Assembly: GCF_026914185.1 (NCBI RefSeq)
Contig: NC_070559.1
Location: 8,933,880-8,997,879, forward strand
Source of the DNA: Puccinia triticina
Taxonomy: Eukaryota > Basidiomycota > Pucciniomycetes > Pucciniales > Pucciniaceae
Direction: 5' to 3'
DNA: 64,000 nucleotides
The position numbers and the translations under genes are program-made. Under the pieces are notes generated by a model that saw only the letters and a program-made list of their open reading frames with translations, had not been told where the DNA came from and searched no databases. Within the stretch, counting starts at the first letter, position 1, and each line of letters begins with the position of its first letter. Positions 1 to 11,639 of this stretch are shown here, piece by piece.

Positions 1-1
1 C

Positions 2-2504
2 TCCAGGCGGGCCAACGAACTAGGCATCGACCCCTCCTCGTCGCACGGCTGTCTGGATGACATGGTCATCGGCGGCGAGTGTGGCCTCGCCGACGGAGGC
101 AAGGCCTCTGGCGCTCAACCACCCACCAGCGACAACTGGTTGGTCTTCTCTCCAGCCCGGCCTGCTCGCACCATACTAACCCTGCCCTGCCGCCACCACA
201 GGATTGCCCATCACCTCTCAATCGTCCTCCAGCACTCCTTCACCGTCTCATCACCCCATCCGATCCCCTCCTCAACCAGCCCCGAATCCCTTCCAAGCCA
301 GTTCCTCAATCTCCGCAATACACCCGTCCCCGAAGCCCTCCGCAACAAAGTCTCTATCACCTCCCTCTCCAGCTTCACCACCTCCACCGCCACAGACGAA
401 GAGGAGGACATCGAAACAGACGACGTCGAAGAGGCCCAGAGTCAAGACTCAACCGCCTCCTCCTGCTACTTGCCCAACCTCAGCCACCCCGACTCCTGTC
501 CCCTCCAGCCTCGCCCATCAACCCCGCCCTCTCGCCCCTCCTCGCCCCCAGCCCCGCAGATCAACCTGCCCCCCGTCCTCTCTGAATCCCTTCCCTCGGC
601 ATCCCGTTTTCAACTCCTGCGGATACTCAACACCTGGTCCTTCGACGCCAACTCCCTCTCTCCTCTTCAGATCCGCTGCTCGCTACATGTATTGCTCTCC
701 GTCTATCTCGAGTATACCCCCGGCTTTTCTCAGCAGCTCACTCAGCTCGGCGTCGTCGACCCTGAACAATGTCTCCAGAGTCTCGTCGACAACCTCGAAG
801 TGGCCTACGATCAACGGAATGCCTATCACAACTTCCGACATGCAGTCGACGTCGTCCAAGCCGTCTACACGATGCTCTCACACGAAGGAATCGTCCCTCC
901 CCTGGGCTGGGTTCTCCAGAAGGAGTCTGATTGCAACTGTCCCGACTCGTGGGAACGCACCCCTGTCGGACGTACTGGCTCACTACTAGATGAAATGACC
1001 GTCTGGGCCCTCCTCTTGGCTGCTGCTGGTCATGATGTTGGACATCCAGGCCTGAGTAATGCGTTCATGGTAAGTCCTTCTTACTCCCTCTGTCCCTTTC
1101 GCACGTTTTTATTTTTATTTTTTCTTTATGCTGCTCACATTTTGTCTTGTTCTTATCAGGTCAACGCTCGAACCCCTATCGCTTATGTATTTTCAGACGG
1201 TGCCGTGCTGGAAAACTTCCATCGTATCACCTTCACAAGGATGTTACGAGAGCATGGGTTCGGGAAAGTGATTGATGGGCATGCCGGATTCAGGCAAGTT
1301 ATGGTCGGGGCTGTGCTTGCCACCGATATGGGGCGGCATTTCCCAATAGTCGAAGAATTGAAGCGGCTTGCCTGCAAGTGGGCTACATCTCCGGAAGATG
1401 GCCCCCACAATCCCGATGAAGACCTTGCTGCCAAAGTCCTGCTTACGGCTGGTCTGATAAAGTGTGGAGACATCTCCAACTCCGTACGTTCTTCCGCTCC
1501 CGTATTCGCCAGTCACACATTTCCCACTAATCCTTTCTCTCATTTCTAGAGCCGTCCGCATCATATCTCCCTGACCTGGTCGTCTTGCCTCCTTAACGAG
1601 TGGTCCCGACAAGCCGCACTAGAAGCTGATCTTTGCCTGCCCGTTAGCGTGGTAACCCTCGATCCTGCTGAAAAGCGTGCTCAAGCCAAGAGCCAAATTG
1701 GCTTCACCACCCTCTTTGTTATGCCCCTCTTCACAGTCATGGAGCAGCTAAGCCCAAAAGGTCAGTACATCATACTTCCTCTCTTCGCTTTTCCCGAGCC
1801 CATCTGACTCTCCCCGAGTCCCAACAGCATTCCGGCCATTCGCGGACAATTGTCGGCTCGGCCTGAAAACATGGCAGAAAGTAGTCGAACAGATAGACAG
1901 TAGCATCTCACTACCCGAACCTGCTGTTCTCAACAACCCTGAACCCTGTCCTTCACAACGCTCAAGTACTTCCTCAACCGACTCGATCCTCGCTCGACAT
2001 CCTGCAGATACCTCTCAGGATGCCACTTCGGAATTGCCTCCGGATGAAACTGTTTTCTCACCGCTCTCAGGTTGTCCTTCAGATGGGCTCTTTTCCCAGC
2101 CCATCGCAATGGGCTCCATCTCCTCACCCTCTCAGACTTTGCCGAACGATCTCGACCCGCATTCAACACCCAAAGCGCGGCCTGCCGGATGGTGGGGAGG
2201 CGAGTTTGGTCCCATTCGTCGAAATCGGACATCCCTCCCCTTCCGGAAAGCATCCTACTCACCACATCTCGTCTCCCAGCAAGTCGCATGCGCCAAGGGC
2301 TGCGGCAAAGTAACCGTCAAATGCGTCAAGTGTGCGGCTGCTTCGAAATTAAAAATGTACCGGAGTCTCAGCCTTGCCAAGGGTACCTTCAGCATTCTCG
2401 CTGGGTTGACTGAGGAACAGCCGGCCGTCGCCCCACAGGATCGTGTCAACCTTCCGATGGAAGAACGCTCTTGGCCTCCTTATCCCTTTCGGCCCCTCGG
2501 GTAA
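2..2504 (+). CDS. PDE2: Class I cyclic nucleotide phosphodiesterase (cAMP PDE), 5'-truncated by the window edge
   Basis: The product hydrolyses cAMP (and possibly cGMP), ending PKA signalling. The frame is open to the left edge, so the N-terminus lies outside the window. Three introns are clear: 1070-1159 (GTAAGT), 1484-1549 (GTACGT...TCTAG) and 1761-1827 (GTCAGT...ACAG). A fourth, phase-neutral intron at about 139-201 is suggested by a TACTAAC branch site. The PDEase_I catalytic core is easy to see: YHNFRHAVDV (metal-binding His), GHDVGHPG, the exon junction that restores NAFMVNARTPIA, TDM and GDISN, then KSQIGF after intron 2. The exon after intron 3 gives a Ser/Pro-rich tail with a CAKGCGKVTVKCVKC cysteine cluster and ends at 2504. 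The gene is intact as far as visible. The class I (Pde2-type) assignment is firm; the symbol follows the yeast name for this class. Confidence 0.9.
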
Positions 2505-3260
2505 CCTGTCATTTGACTCACTCATCAGTGTGATTCGGATACTGGTTTGTACTTGACAATTATGATGATCATTGAAACGTTGTATCCTACTGGTCGCCAC
2601 TGTTGATTTTTAATTACTTTATTCATCTTGGGTTTCACTTGACTGTTTCAACCGCAGGAACTCAAGCGCTACATATATATTTATTCAGCTTAGTTTCTCT
2701 TCCCCGTCGAAAAACAAAAACAAAAATAGTATTTATTGTTATCCATACACTGTTTCTTGATTTCAGAGCTGATTGACAGTCTTCATCATGAACTTGTTTA
2801 CTTGCAAACTTGATATGCTCTTTTGACCGGGCGAGGTTGACCTTCATAGCGTTTCATATTCGTATTTTCTGCATGCCCATGTACTGGTGTTTTTCCCTTT
2901 TACCTTTGCCCCCATCAAGATTCTGTTCTGAAAATCTTGTCGAAATTTACAATTTCTTATACATATATACTTATTTTTCTCAAAATTATTGATGTACAGT
3001 TGAGGATCGTCATCTATAGAATCAAGGCTGGATTCTCCATAATCAACGGACACCTACGTAGCTGCTTGGCTTCATTCTTTTCTTATCTCATTTTTTAAAA
3101 ATCGTGCCTGGTGTTTTTTTTTTTTTTGCATGTAGATATTCTATTGACCAGACCACTTGATGCAAAAAACTCATAAATTATCAACTTGACTTAACTGTCA
3201 ACAAGTCAAAATACAAGCGGTACAATTTGAATGAGGGACACCGCACATAAACACTAAGAA
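2505..3260. other. Intergenic, 3' flank of the PDE gene and of the convergent secreted-protein gene
   Basis: AT-rich, with short homopolymer runs (T tract near 3114-3127). No coding frame longer than about 80 codons has any family resemblance. Both flanking genes point into this interval, so it should hold two 3' UTRs. Confidence 0.5.
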
Positions 3261-4832
3261 TTAGAAAACAGAAGGGAATACGAGGAAAACAGTTATAACA
3301 AAAGCTAGCGCCCAAACTTGGACAATGGATGCGATGCATGGAAATCTCCTAATTGTGCTTGATGCGAGTCTGTTGGCATCTTTCAAAGGCATCGGCGCAA
3401 AGCCAGGCCCACATCTGGAATTGGTCATCGTTCGTGCCGATGGATAACTATCACGGAGTGTCAAGTCATTGCTTGATATAGAGAGACTAGTGAAGCGGAA
3501 CAAGTCGTGATCGTCCGACCGGATAAGTTAACATGTGTTCCCTCTTTCATTTAAGCAAGAGAAGGCAGATCAGGACCTACGCGTATAACTTCATTATAGA
3601 CTTGGTGCAGTCATTACAACTGGGGTGTGTCCCACTGGGCAAATTTGTTCCCAGAGGCAGATAATAGTAGTACTAATGATAAAACAGAATCTGTCAGCAA
3701 ATCAATCAGAACGATTGTAACACAGCGGAACCTAGCAGCTCACAAGATCATCTGGAGTTGGACTCGACATGGCGTTCACAAAGCAATATCTAACGGAAGG
3801 TTGAGCTGATTCGGCACTCGAGTTCATCGTCGCTAGCTTGACAGAGGTACGTTGACTGGCGATGGTAGTATTGGTTAGGTTCTTGACCGGGTTTGCCGCA
3901 AGGATCATTCCAGGTGTCGGAGTCTCCCGAGTCGTAAGGCAAGCAACCTCACGCATCAGTCTATAGCTGCTGAGACCAGCAAGTGCTTGGACCGCCAATG
4001 AATTGCGCTTGTCCAAGTCTTTCCCACATCCAAAACGGGGTGATTTGATATTCGAAGAGAGTTGATCAAACAGGACTTGGCATTGATCAGGGTCTGCTTT
4101 ACAAGACGCGTCAAGTACTTTATCGACAGGCATTACTGTGCTATCAACCGAGTCAGTCTGGTTCGCCTGCAATGTTGAGAAGGTGTTCAAGGCACGACCA
4201 GCTTGATAAAACCCCTGACTAGTAGTCAACAGTAAGGAGATGGGATGACATTCGCGGAAAGCTGCGTTCTTGAGGAATTGAGATATGAATGGTCCACACG
4301 TTTCGGAGTCAAACTCGGTGCCTAGACTGGAATCGAAAGGTTCAGGAAAGGCCGGAGCTGAGGTCGTGACGGATGCTGCTTGCTGACGCTTGGTAAGATG
4401 GCCGTGCTGGGTCATCAGAGGCTTCCTCTGAGATTCACGGTCATGATGTCGGTCTTGAGGGGTAGGCTCATCAAATGGCCCCAATGAATCATGATTCGAC
4501 TTGGTGGAGACTGGTTGACTAGCGGAAAAAGATTGGTGTGTTATGAAGGAGAACTGCGGTTGCTGCCGGGATACTGGATACTGTTGATGGTGGGGATGGC
4601 TTGCTTTAACCGACGCCGTGTTTGAGCTGGCATCAAAATATCTGAGGAATGATGAGGATCTTGAACTACTGATTGAGGAGGTTCGACGAGCGGCTTCGAG
4701 TTTTCCAGCTGAGGCCACTAGAGATGGTGAAGAACTTAGAGCGGCGGTCGCTGCAGCAAAAATAAACCAGTTTTTCACATTGCTCCACCGACACCTCGAA
4801 GGATTAGGCATGTACTGAGGGTAGAGAATCAT
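3261..4832 (-). CDS. Secreted/GPI-anchor-type protein, DUF7729-like, three exons
   Basis: The inferred exons on the minus strand are 4832-3744, 3672-3581 and 3486-3261, with introns 3743-3673 (GTGAGC...TTAG) and 3580-3487 (GTAGGT...CTAG). Phases agree and give 468 aa. Without splicing, the first exon stops after CFVNAMSSPTPDDLVSC. Splicing restores DDLYYYYLPLGTNLP...CNDC followed by a CGxxF-type cysteine segment. Features: an N-terminal hydrophobic segment ending LVASA that could be a signal peptide; a Ser/His/Gln-rich region; paired cysteines in CGPFISQFL...CHPISLLL, YCFVNA and CNDCT; and a C-terminal hydrophobic stretch ALAFVITVFLVFPSVF fitting a GPI-attachment signal. The pattern resembles the fungal DUF7729 secreted family (from memory, not searched). 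The function is unknown, and a cell-wall or surface location is inferred. Confidence 0.7.
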
Positions 4833-5470
4833 TATTCAGGCATGTGCGAGAAAGACTGTTCAAGTACTCCAGAGTGGAAACAAATTGGCACGCTTGCCAG
4901 GAATCGTTGGAATGAAATTAAATTAGTGTAGGCAAACACAGAACGAGAGGATTGCTGTAGAAGCTGTTGAAGTAAATAGGATTAGTGTGTGTGAGGTCGG
5001 AAGTCGAAGGCTTGGAAGGCAAGAATGTCCAGCCCCTGCTTCTGCTTGGGAAAGAGGCAAGATGCTTCAAAAAATTGCTCCAGTGGGTTGCAAAAGAGGA
5101 ACTTACACACTGAACCCGAGGGATCTCAACAGGGTTAATACACACTTACATGCAACGGGTACAAGGGCCGTTGCAACTTGCCACTCGCCGGTGCCCCAAA
5201 AGCTGTCGGTATTCCCAATCTCAGGACGTTTTGGGCAGGTCGGTAGACACCTCGATGCATGAGAATACATTGCTTATGTATTGACTTTTGTGCACTTTCT
5301 CTGCAACAAAGAGGCACAGCCAGAGAAGAAAGGTGAGCACTGTGAGAAAGCAATGTCATGTCGACAACGACTTTGCATGAGTTGCATGTTACAGAGAGAC
5401 ACAGAAGAGAAGGTTCCCACCAGATGCTTGGGGACGCGACTGCTTAATTCATATCGAACTTAATTGGTCC
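4833..5470. other. 5' flank of the secreted-protein gene; no gene seen
   Basis: Overlapping short frames occur on both strands, but none has recognisable content. It probably contains the promoter and 5' UTR of the minus-strand gene that starts at 4832. Confidence 0.4.
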
Positions 5471-5587
5471 GGACTTCCTTCAAGGTGAACGGAGGGGCGG
5501 CACTGGGCAGGGGGCGCCGGGCGGCCTTCGCGAGCCGCCGCTAGAGGCATCAAGGCCGCAGCGGCCAGCTTGGCCTTCTTCTCTAAT

Positions 5588-6420
5588 ACACACAGGGGCG
5601 GATGGGGCGAACTTAACACAAGTCCCCTGCTGCGGGGTGCGCCAGCCAGTTGGCTGGCTGGTCGGTTCGCGAAGCGAACCCCCCCGCAGGGGGGACTTGC
5701 GCCTAAGAGGTCGGCAAACCCGCGTGATGAGTTTCCCACCTTTTGGTGGGAGAAAACTCCAGCCTCGAATTACACAATGTCCTCAAAACTTTGAGGATCT
5801 CTGAGCAGGTTTTATGGAAGAGCAGCATCTTCCTGTTCATCCAACCCAAACTCAGAACAAGTACATAAACTTGTGATTTTATAATGATTTTCATGAAATC
5901 ACACTTTGAACTTTTTTTTGCTTGAACGAGCGGTTCGAGTACCCCGCGCACACCAAAACAAGTCCTTGGGAGCTGAAAACAGACAGTTTTCAAAAATCTT
6001 TATAAAATCAGTGAGGACCAGTACAACAGGATACATAACACCAAAAGAAAGACAAGAAGCAGGCCTTCATTGTCTGCTAAGGAAATCAGGTGGATATGAT
6101 CAAAGAAGCGGGTACAGGAGGAGGAAGTCAAAAAAGAGGGTTTTCCCGCGAAATCAAAAAACTCATCACGCGGGAATCCCAACTTAAGGTATAGGCCTCC
6201 ACTGGCGTGGACAGCTCCACTACTCGCTACCGCTCCCGCCCGGAGGCCTAGTTAAGCTCAAGGATGGGGCGCCCCGAGGGCAATAGTGTTGCGCCGGGAC
6301 CCCATGACCGCACTAACTTAACACAAGTCCCTTCCTTCCAAGGAGGCGCGGAGCCTAGCCTAACTAAGCCTCTCAAACGGAGGGGGGGGAGGGACCCCCA
6401 TGTCCCGAAGGGACTCTCTG
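5588..6420. repeat. GC-rich palindromic transposon debris
   Basis: Two related segments, around 5588-5625 and 6260-6330, share GGATGGGGCG and CTTAACACAAGTCCC. Several strong palindromes occur: near 5641-5680 (CAGCCAGTTGGCTGGCTG, then GGTTCGCGAAGCGAACC) and about 6195-6250 (AGGCCT ends). The base composition is very different from the neighbouring genes. It looks like ends or relics of a non-autonomous element. The inverted-repeat element at 5719-6174 sits inside it. Confidence 0.45.
5719..6174. mobile_element. 456-bp MITE-like element with 16-bp terminal inverted repeats
   Basis: The left end 5719-5734 reads CCCGCGTGATGAGTTT and the right end 6159-6174 is its exact reverse complement. Similarity continues imperfectly inward for about another 25 bp (both arms reach GYGGGA-AAAACYC). 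There is no coding capacity; the short frames here are translations of the repeats. A target-site duplication is not obvious. Confidence 0.6.
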
Positions 6421-6798
6421 TAGGAGAGGCTTATGACTAATGTCGTAAATTTGGCCTGAGAGTTCTGGGCTTTTGTGGCTTTTCAACACTTTTTTTTCTT
6501 TTACCCCTCACACAACAAAAACCATCCAAAACCAGGCAAAGCCGTGAAGGGCATGAATAGCCAACCATCTTAGCTTCCCGCTCCTGTTCTCAAAAAAAAA
6601 AAAAAGGACACCTGAGCTGGAATTGGCAAGACATCTTAACAAGAGCCTGGTTTCCTCACATCCCATACTGCTTTCCACCACAACTATGCGTAAAAGTGGC
6701 AGTACGTGTTTTCAGTGTACCTCAATTGTTTGGCAAACCTTTGGTTGATAGTATAATGCAAGCCACTCATAACTAGATAACACCTTTGAAGAGTGTGA
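6421..6798. other. Non-coding gap between repeat debris and the IS630-like element
   Basis: AT-rich sequence with a poly-A tract near 6590-6605. No coding frame or recognisable repeat was identified. Confidence 0.4.
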
Positions 6799-6800
6799 TA

Positions 6801-9800
6801 CAGTGCCTGTCACCACCTCTCGACTACCCCCACAGGGGGGCGTTCCAAATGTTGAGGTTGAGAAATTTTCAAAACCCCCAAAACCCCGTGGAGCCCCACC
6901 GGGGCTCTGGGGGTCTGGGGAAGAAGAAGCCTTGCAAAAGTCAGATTCGTGCACTTCTTTGTGTCCATTGCGTCCGTCCATCGCGTCGCTCAATGGCTCT
7001 CAGCAAAGCTTCTCGCGTTCAAAGGCTCCAAAGGAAAAAAGAAGCAGCCCTAGCAGTATCCGCCCAGACAAAAATTGCCGAAGCCAATCCAAAGTCAAAG
7101 CGTGGTTCTTCACGCAAGGTTCTTGATAACAATGAGGCCATTTTAATAACCAAAAATAACGAGCCAATCCTGATTGATGAGGACAATACACTGGAAGAAG
7201 GCACACAAAATCTAGATGGTTACGTTGTCCTGGAGAGCTATGAAGACAAATTGCAGCTTGCTAATGAAGCGCAGGAGATGGTTGAATGGTGCAAAGAGCC
7301 AAACCAGCCTGATGAACTTGAAGAGTCCGAGACAGCCATGTCAATCCTTTGGCCAATCTCTTTCTCCAACAATGTTGAGACACAAAGACGGAAGCTCAAG
7401 TCAGGCAACAAGGGATATAAACTTCCCGTCTGCAATCCCAACAGCAATTCAAACAAACTTGTCCCGCGGAAGCCCCCAAGGACAACAAAATTCAACTGCC
7501 GCAAAAAGAAGACAGAAGCCCATGGATCGAACAACAACATCTTGGCAAATTTCCTCAAAAAAGGAAAACAACAAATGCAGAAATCCCAAGAAAACAACCA
7601 AGAAGTGGAAATAGATCAGAACACCTCTAAGCAGCCTCTTCATCCAATCAACATCAAAGATTCACAAACCTATCAAACACGTATCAATAAAAGCGTTGAC
7701 GATTACCTCAGAAAAAATTCAAAGCGCAAGACCAATGAAGAAGAATCTTTTAAAAGAGACTTTAATGAACTCAACAATGTTATCGCACTCCTTGAGAACA
7801 AATACGCTGCAAAGAAGAAAAAAAACCCAAAATTTGTTTACCCCGCACTTGATATCAATGAACTTCATGAGTTCAATATCTTACAATTCAAAAATTGGAT
7901 GAATGGAGTGCCAAAGCCTTTGATTGCTGCCTCTATTACTGCTGCTGCTTCCTCCAACTGCCGGCTTCAGAAAGGGACAACGAAGAAGTTTATAACCAGT
8001 GTTTATCAAGCAAGGTGCATCCGGTCTCAAGCAAAGCATGTCCTTGTATTCAAACAGCTAAAAGCTACCAATGCTGGCAAAGGTGCAAAACACGTGTCCG
8101 CTTTGGATGATCCAAATTTATTCAAAGCTCTTGCCACGTGGTCAGCAACTCAAAATCCCGGTCACGTAAGTCTTTCCCCTGTCCTACATACATTTGCCTC
8201 TTCTCCTTTTTCAAGCCGATAATACTTAGTCATGACTCTTTATGGGTTACTCCAAGGATCTTCCATGAACATACGGTCACAAATGTCCTACCAAAGTTCA
8301 ACTTGAAGACTATCTCCAAGTCAACATCCATTAGATGGATTTATAAGATTGGATTCCGCCCCCAGAAGCACACAAAGTCGCTTTACTATGATGGTCACAA
8401 ACGGGCTGATGTAGTCAAATCCCAAAAAAAATACCTGGACGATGTCTCTAAGCTGTGATTGTACTCTTTCAAATATGAGGGTAACGATTGCGAGATTGCC
8501 GTGCAAGTTGACCCTGAGATCCTCGGTGATAATCAAGAGACTGTATTCATCTATCATGATGAGTCAACAGTCCACGCCCAAGAACAACCTCAGCTGTCTT
8601 GGCTCCTTCCCGGAACAACTGAACTCCAATCTAAGAGTCAAGGTTGTCTCATTCATATATCCGACTTCATTCTAGAATTGACAGGACGCTTGGTCTTATC
8701 GCAACAGCAGCAACATAGCCTCCAGTTACTGTTCAACGATGCAGCCACAGTCATCTACCCTGGATCGCAAGGTGACGCTTGGTGGGATATGCAACAACTT
8801 TGCGATCAAGTTTCAAAGAAGGCATTGCCTATCTTTAATGCTTTACACCCGGGTTGCCAGGCAGTTTTTGTATTCGACTGTTCAGCAGCTCACAAATCAT
8901 ATGGACCGTCAGCGCTCCGCGTTCAGAACATGAACCTTGGTTCTGGTGGGAAGCAAGCAAAGCCAAAAGATACATGGATCCCGTGCGACGATCCACATAT
9001 TCCTGAATCTCTTCGAGGCCAACGACAGACAATGGTGTTTCCATCCGATTATCACATCCCAGCTTTAGCCAGCCAGCCAAAAGGAGTCCAGCAGGTCCTG
9101 ACCGAGCAAGGACCTTGGCAACATTATTCAGACAAACGTCTTAAGGCTTGTTTACCAAATCTCTGACTCAAGTGCGCCGCGTGCTCAAAAACCGGGGCCC
9201 AACAAGACCTGAGCAACCGAGTGGCACAAATGGCCAAGCAAGCTGAGATACGAGGGTATGCCCTGAGTGATCAAGAGTGCCTGGACGAGCTTGGCGTCAC
9301 AGTTGACTCAACAGCAACAACTCCCTCTCAATCAACTACTTGCTGCTGGTCAAAGATACTCGCCTCGCAATCTGATTTCCAAGCAGAAAAGCCCCTCCTC
9401 CAAATGATAATTGAGGAAGCCGGGCACCAATGCCTCTTTTTGCCAAAGTTCCATTGTGAGCTGAATCCAATTGAGCTTCTATGGTCTTACGTGAAATCTG
9501 GCATGTATTTTCCTTGCTTCCTTGTTTTAATTGGACCGTGCTGATATGCTTTAACGGTTGTTTAAGATTACCAGAGGCAAACTCATACAACTTTGACTTG
9601 GAAACAAAGCCAAGCACTATTTGAGAAATCCCGTCAATCATGTCCAGTGTCTACCATCCAAAAGTACTTCCAAAAAATTGACCGTCAACACTCTGCTTAC
9701 GAGCTTGGCCTCCATGGAGCTGCCGCTGAACAGGCTATGAAAAAGTACACATCCCATTGTCGCATTTCAAAGAATGCAATGATGAATCTCAATGCCATTA

Positions 9801-10236
9801 ATAATGCCTGAATAGATTATCCTTCATCACTTGGATGAAAGTTGCCTGTTGTTTATTTTGTCTTTGAATCACTCTTCTTGTCCGGGTATTATCTCTTATA
9901 GTGAGAAAAAGTTTCTGTTATGTACATAAATGTGTATGCATCATAAGTGCATAATTCCACCACTTAAGTACATAGTATGGCTTTATCGGCCCCTAATATG
10001 CCCTCCTGGGCGGGCCTGAGCATGGTGTTCCAAAGTTTGACATGCAAAAAATGAGAAATTTTTTTTGAGGCCTCGCACTGAGTTGTGGATGATAGAATCT
10101 TGAAGCCCTGTTCCTGTAGAGCTCAGAACTATGTATTACATGTGAATTGGGGCACATGGTTTGTTGTACTTGAGGGTCAAAGTTGAACTTTTTTTTTTGC
10201 AGGCGCGGGGTAGTCGAGAGGTGGTGACGGGCACTG
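6801..10236 (+). mobile_element. IS630/Tc1/mariner-superfamily DNA transposon, 3.4 kb, TA-flanked
   Basis: The terminal inverted repeats match over about 29 bp with one mismatch. The left end starts CAGTGCCTGTCACCACC (6801) and the right end is its complement (10206-10236). Each end is directly flanked by TA (6799-6800 and 10237-10238), the target duplication expected of Tc1/mariner/IS630 transposons. The interior carries one transposase gene on the + strand, interrupted by stops. About 400 bp of non-coding sequence separates the transposase end (9811) from the right terminus. The element lies 97 bp upstream of the helicase pseudogene start. Confidence 0.85.
6993..9811 (+). pseudogene. DDE transposase of the IS630-like element, interrupted
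   Basis: The likely start is the ATG at 6993 (MALSKASRVQRL). The N-terminal about 390 residues are Lys/Asn-rich and probably bind DNA. The catalytic part is read from 8459: FIYHDES (first Asp), VFVFDCSAAHKSYG (second Asp) and, at about 9450, FLPKFHCELNPIELLWSYVK (Glu, the ELNPIE signature). The C-terminus PVSTIQKYFQKIDR...KKYTSHCRI follows after an intron near 9500-9570. In-frame TGA codons at 8456-8458 and 9164-9166 separate segments that otherwise continue in the same frame. An intron near 8166-8240 starts with GTAAGT but its acceptor is not cleanly resolved. The copy is therefore probably inactive. The family call rests on the D,D,E spacing, ELNPIE and the TA duplication. Confidence 0.75.
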
Positions 10237-10334
10237 TAATTGAAGTACATAACAGCTGGGAATTTAAGGCACCACTCCCCCTCTTAATCAGCTGGTGAAC
10301 GTTATCGAAGAGAATCATCAACCCAGATAAAAGA

Positions 10335-10700
10335 ATGCTACCCAAGGTGAATCAAAAACAACACTCTCCCATTCCAGATCAAGTCTGGTCCCCAACAGGT
10401 GTCAATGTGTATAAGAAAATTTTTGGAATGAACGATCAGGATTTGAAGGCACACATCGGCAAGATAGCTCTCAAAAAATACGGCCAGTCAGCCAAACCCT
10501 TGCAGATTGATGCGGTGGCCAACTTAGTCTCGGGCCAGAACACTTTTGTTCTAGCGGGTACAGGATTTGGAAAATCCCAAATAGCTGAAATATATTTTGG
10601 TATGATACCTATGAAGAAGAGCTCAGTCGTCCTCACCTTGAACCCGTTGGATTCCTTAGGTGACAACCAGGTCTATGAAAAACAGCAGGCTGGATTTACG
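10335..10700 (+). pseudogene. RecQ-like DNA helicase, 5' fragment (before the hAT insertion)
   Basis: The frame opens with MLPKVNQKQH and runs through a Q-motif-like region (PLQIDAVANLVSGQN) into Walker A, LAGTGFGKSQIAE, then LTLNPLDSLGDNQ (motif Ia region). At 10693-10700 (GATTTACG) the coding frame is broken by the hAT element. The same frame resumes at 23681 with the duplicated 8 bp followed by ...AINLNKLNFN. RecQ-family helicases are common subtelomeric genes in fungi, which fits the position about 50 kb from the telomere. Confidence 0.85.
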
Positions 10701-11090
10701 CAACACTGGGTCGCTACGCTAAACTACGCTATTTGCCCACTATTATTGAGCGTAGCGATCAGATTTTACACCAAGATCTTCATAGTGTTAGTTGAAGTTG
10801 ATTCTAGTTAAACTAACAGCAGCGTAGCGGAAATATTTTTTTCAGAATTATTTTCTTGCGCTAGCTTGAGCTAATCAAAGCTAAGCTAACAATAAGCGTA
10901 GCTTCTTCCTCGCTAAAAATTTTCTGACCAACAGGCAGCGTAGTTTGATTTGCGCTAACAGTTAGTGTAGCGTAGTTTGATTTGCGCTAATAAATAGTGT
11001 AGCGTAGCTTTCCCTCAGCTAACTGACAGTGTAACGTAGTTAGATTTGCCCTGGCAGTTAGCGTAACTCAAATGAAGTTAGCGGCGACTT
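10701..11090. repeat. Left subterminal repeats of the hAT element
   Basis: Repeated short motifs GCTACGCTA, GCGTAGC and TAGTGTAGCG recur in both orientations roughly every 25-50 bp. They mirror the right end of the element (23,220-23,680) and are likely transposase-binding sites. Confidence 0.7.
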
Positions 11091-11639
11091 AATAATGGTA
11101 CCTGCTGCAGCGGTCACTGGTCAGATATTGGTGGACTGACCTTGCACTGCCCATGACGCAAAAGATTGGGAAACCCGCACAGCGATGGGTATCGGAATCA
11201 AACAAGGGGGCACAGCCGAGGTGACACTTGCTGCAGTGCGCTGCAGCTTGACCGTTGCGCCAGATCCACATTGGCAACCGTCGTTGAAACAGTGTCTAGA
11301 TACCACCGTCCCTGGGCAGTTTCAGGTTCGCTGTGTGTATGCATGTACGTCGCCCCTAGGCTGGCACTAACGTGGCTTGTTTCAAATTCTATGTACATAC
11401 CTTGGATGAATCTTGAAACGCCTCGGCAGACCTGAAACAGTTCAGATTTTGCTGCAAAACACCGGGCCACTTTCTGAAAATTTTCCTGCTCATCTGCTCT
11501 CACCCGAACGTACTCGAACCTTCTCTCTGCCTCTCTGCCCCCAAATCCTTCGCAAGCGACCGCTCACAGGTCAAAAATTCATTGAAACAACACTCTGACC
11601 CCTACTTCTTTTCAAATTGACTGAACATTCCATAGGCGA

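Noticed and set aside
204..989. 261-codon + frame overlapping the phosphodiesterase
   Set aside because: It is a Pro/Ser-rich shadow in another frame. The PDE catalytic motifs are all in the frame beginning at position 2.
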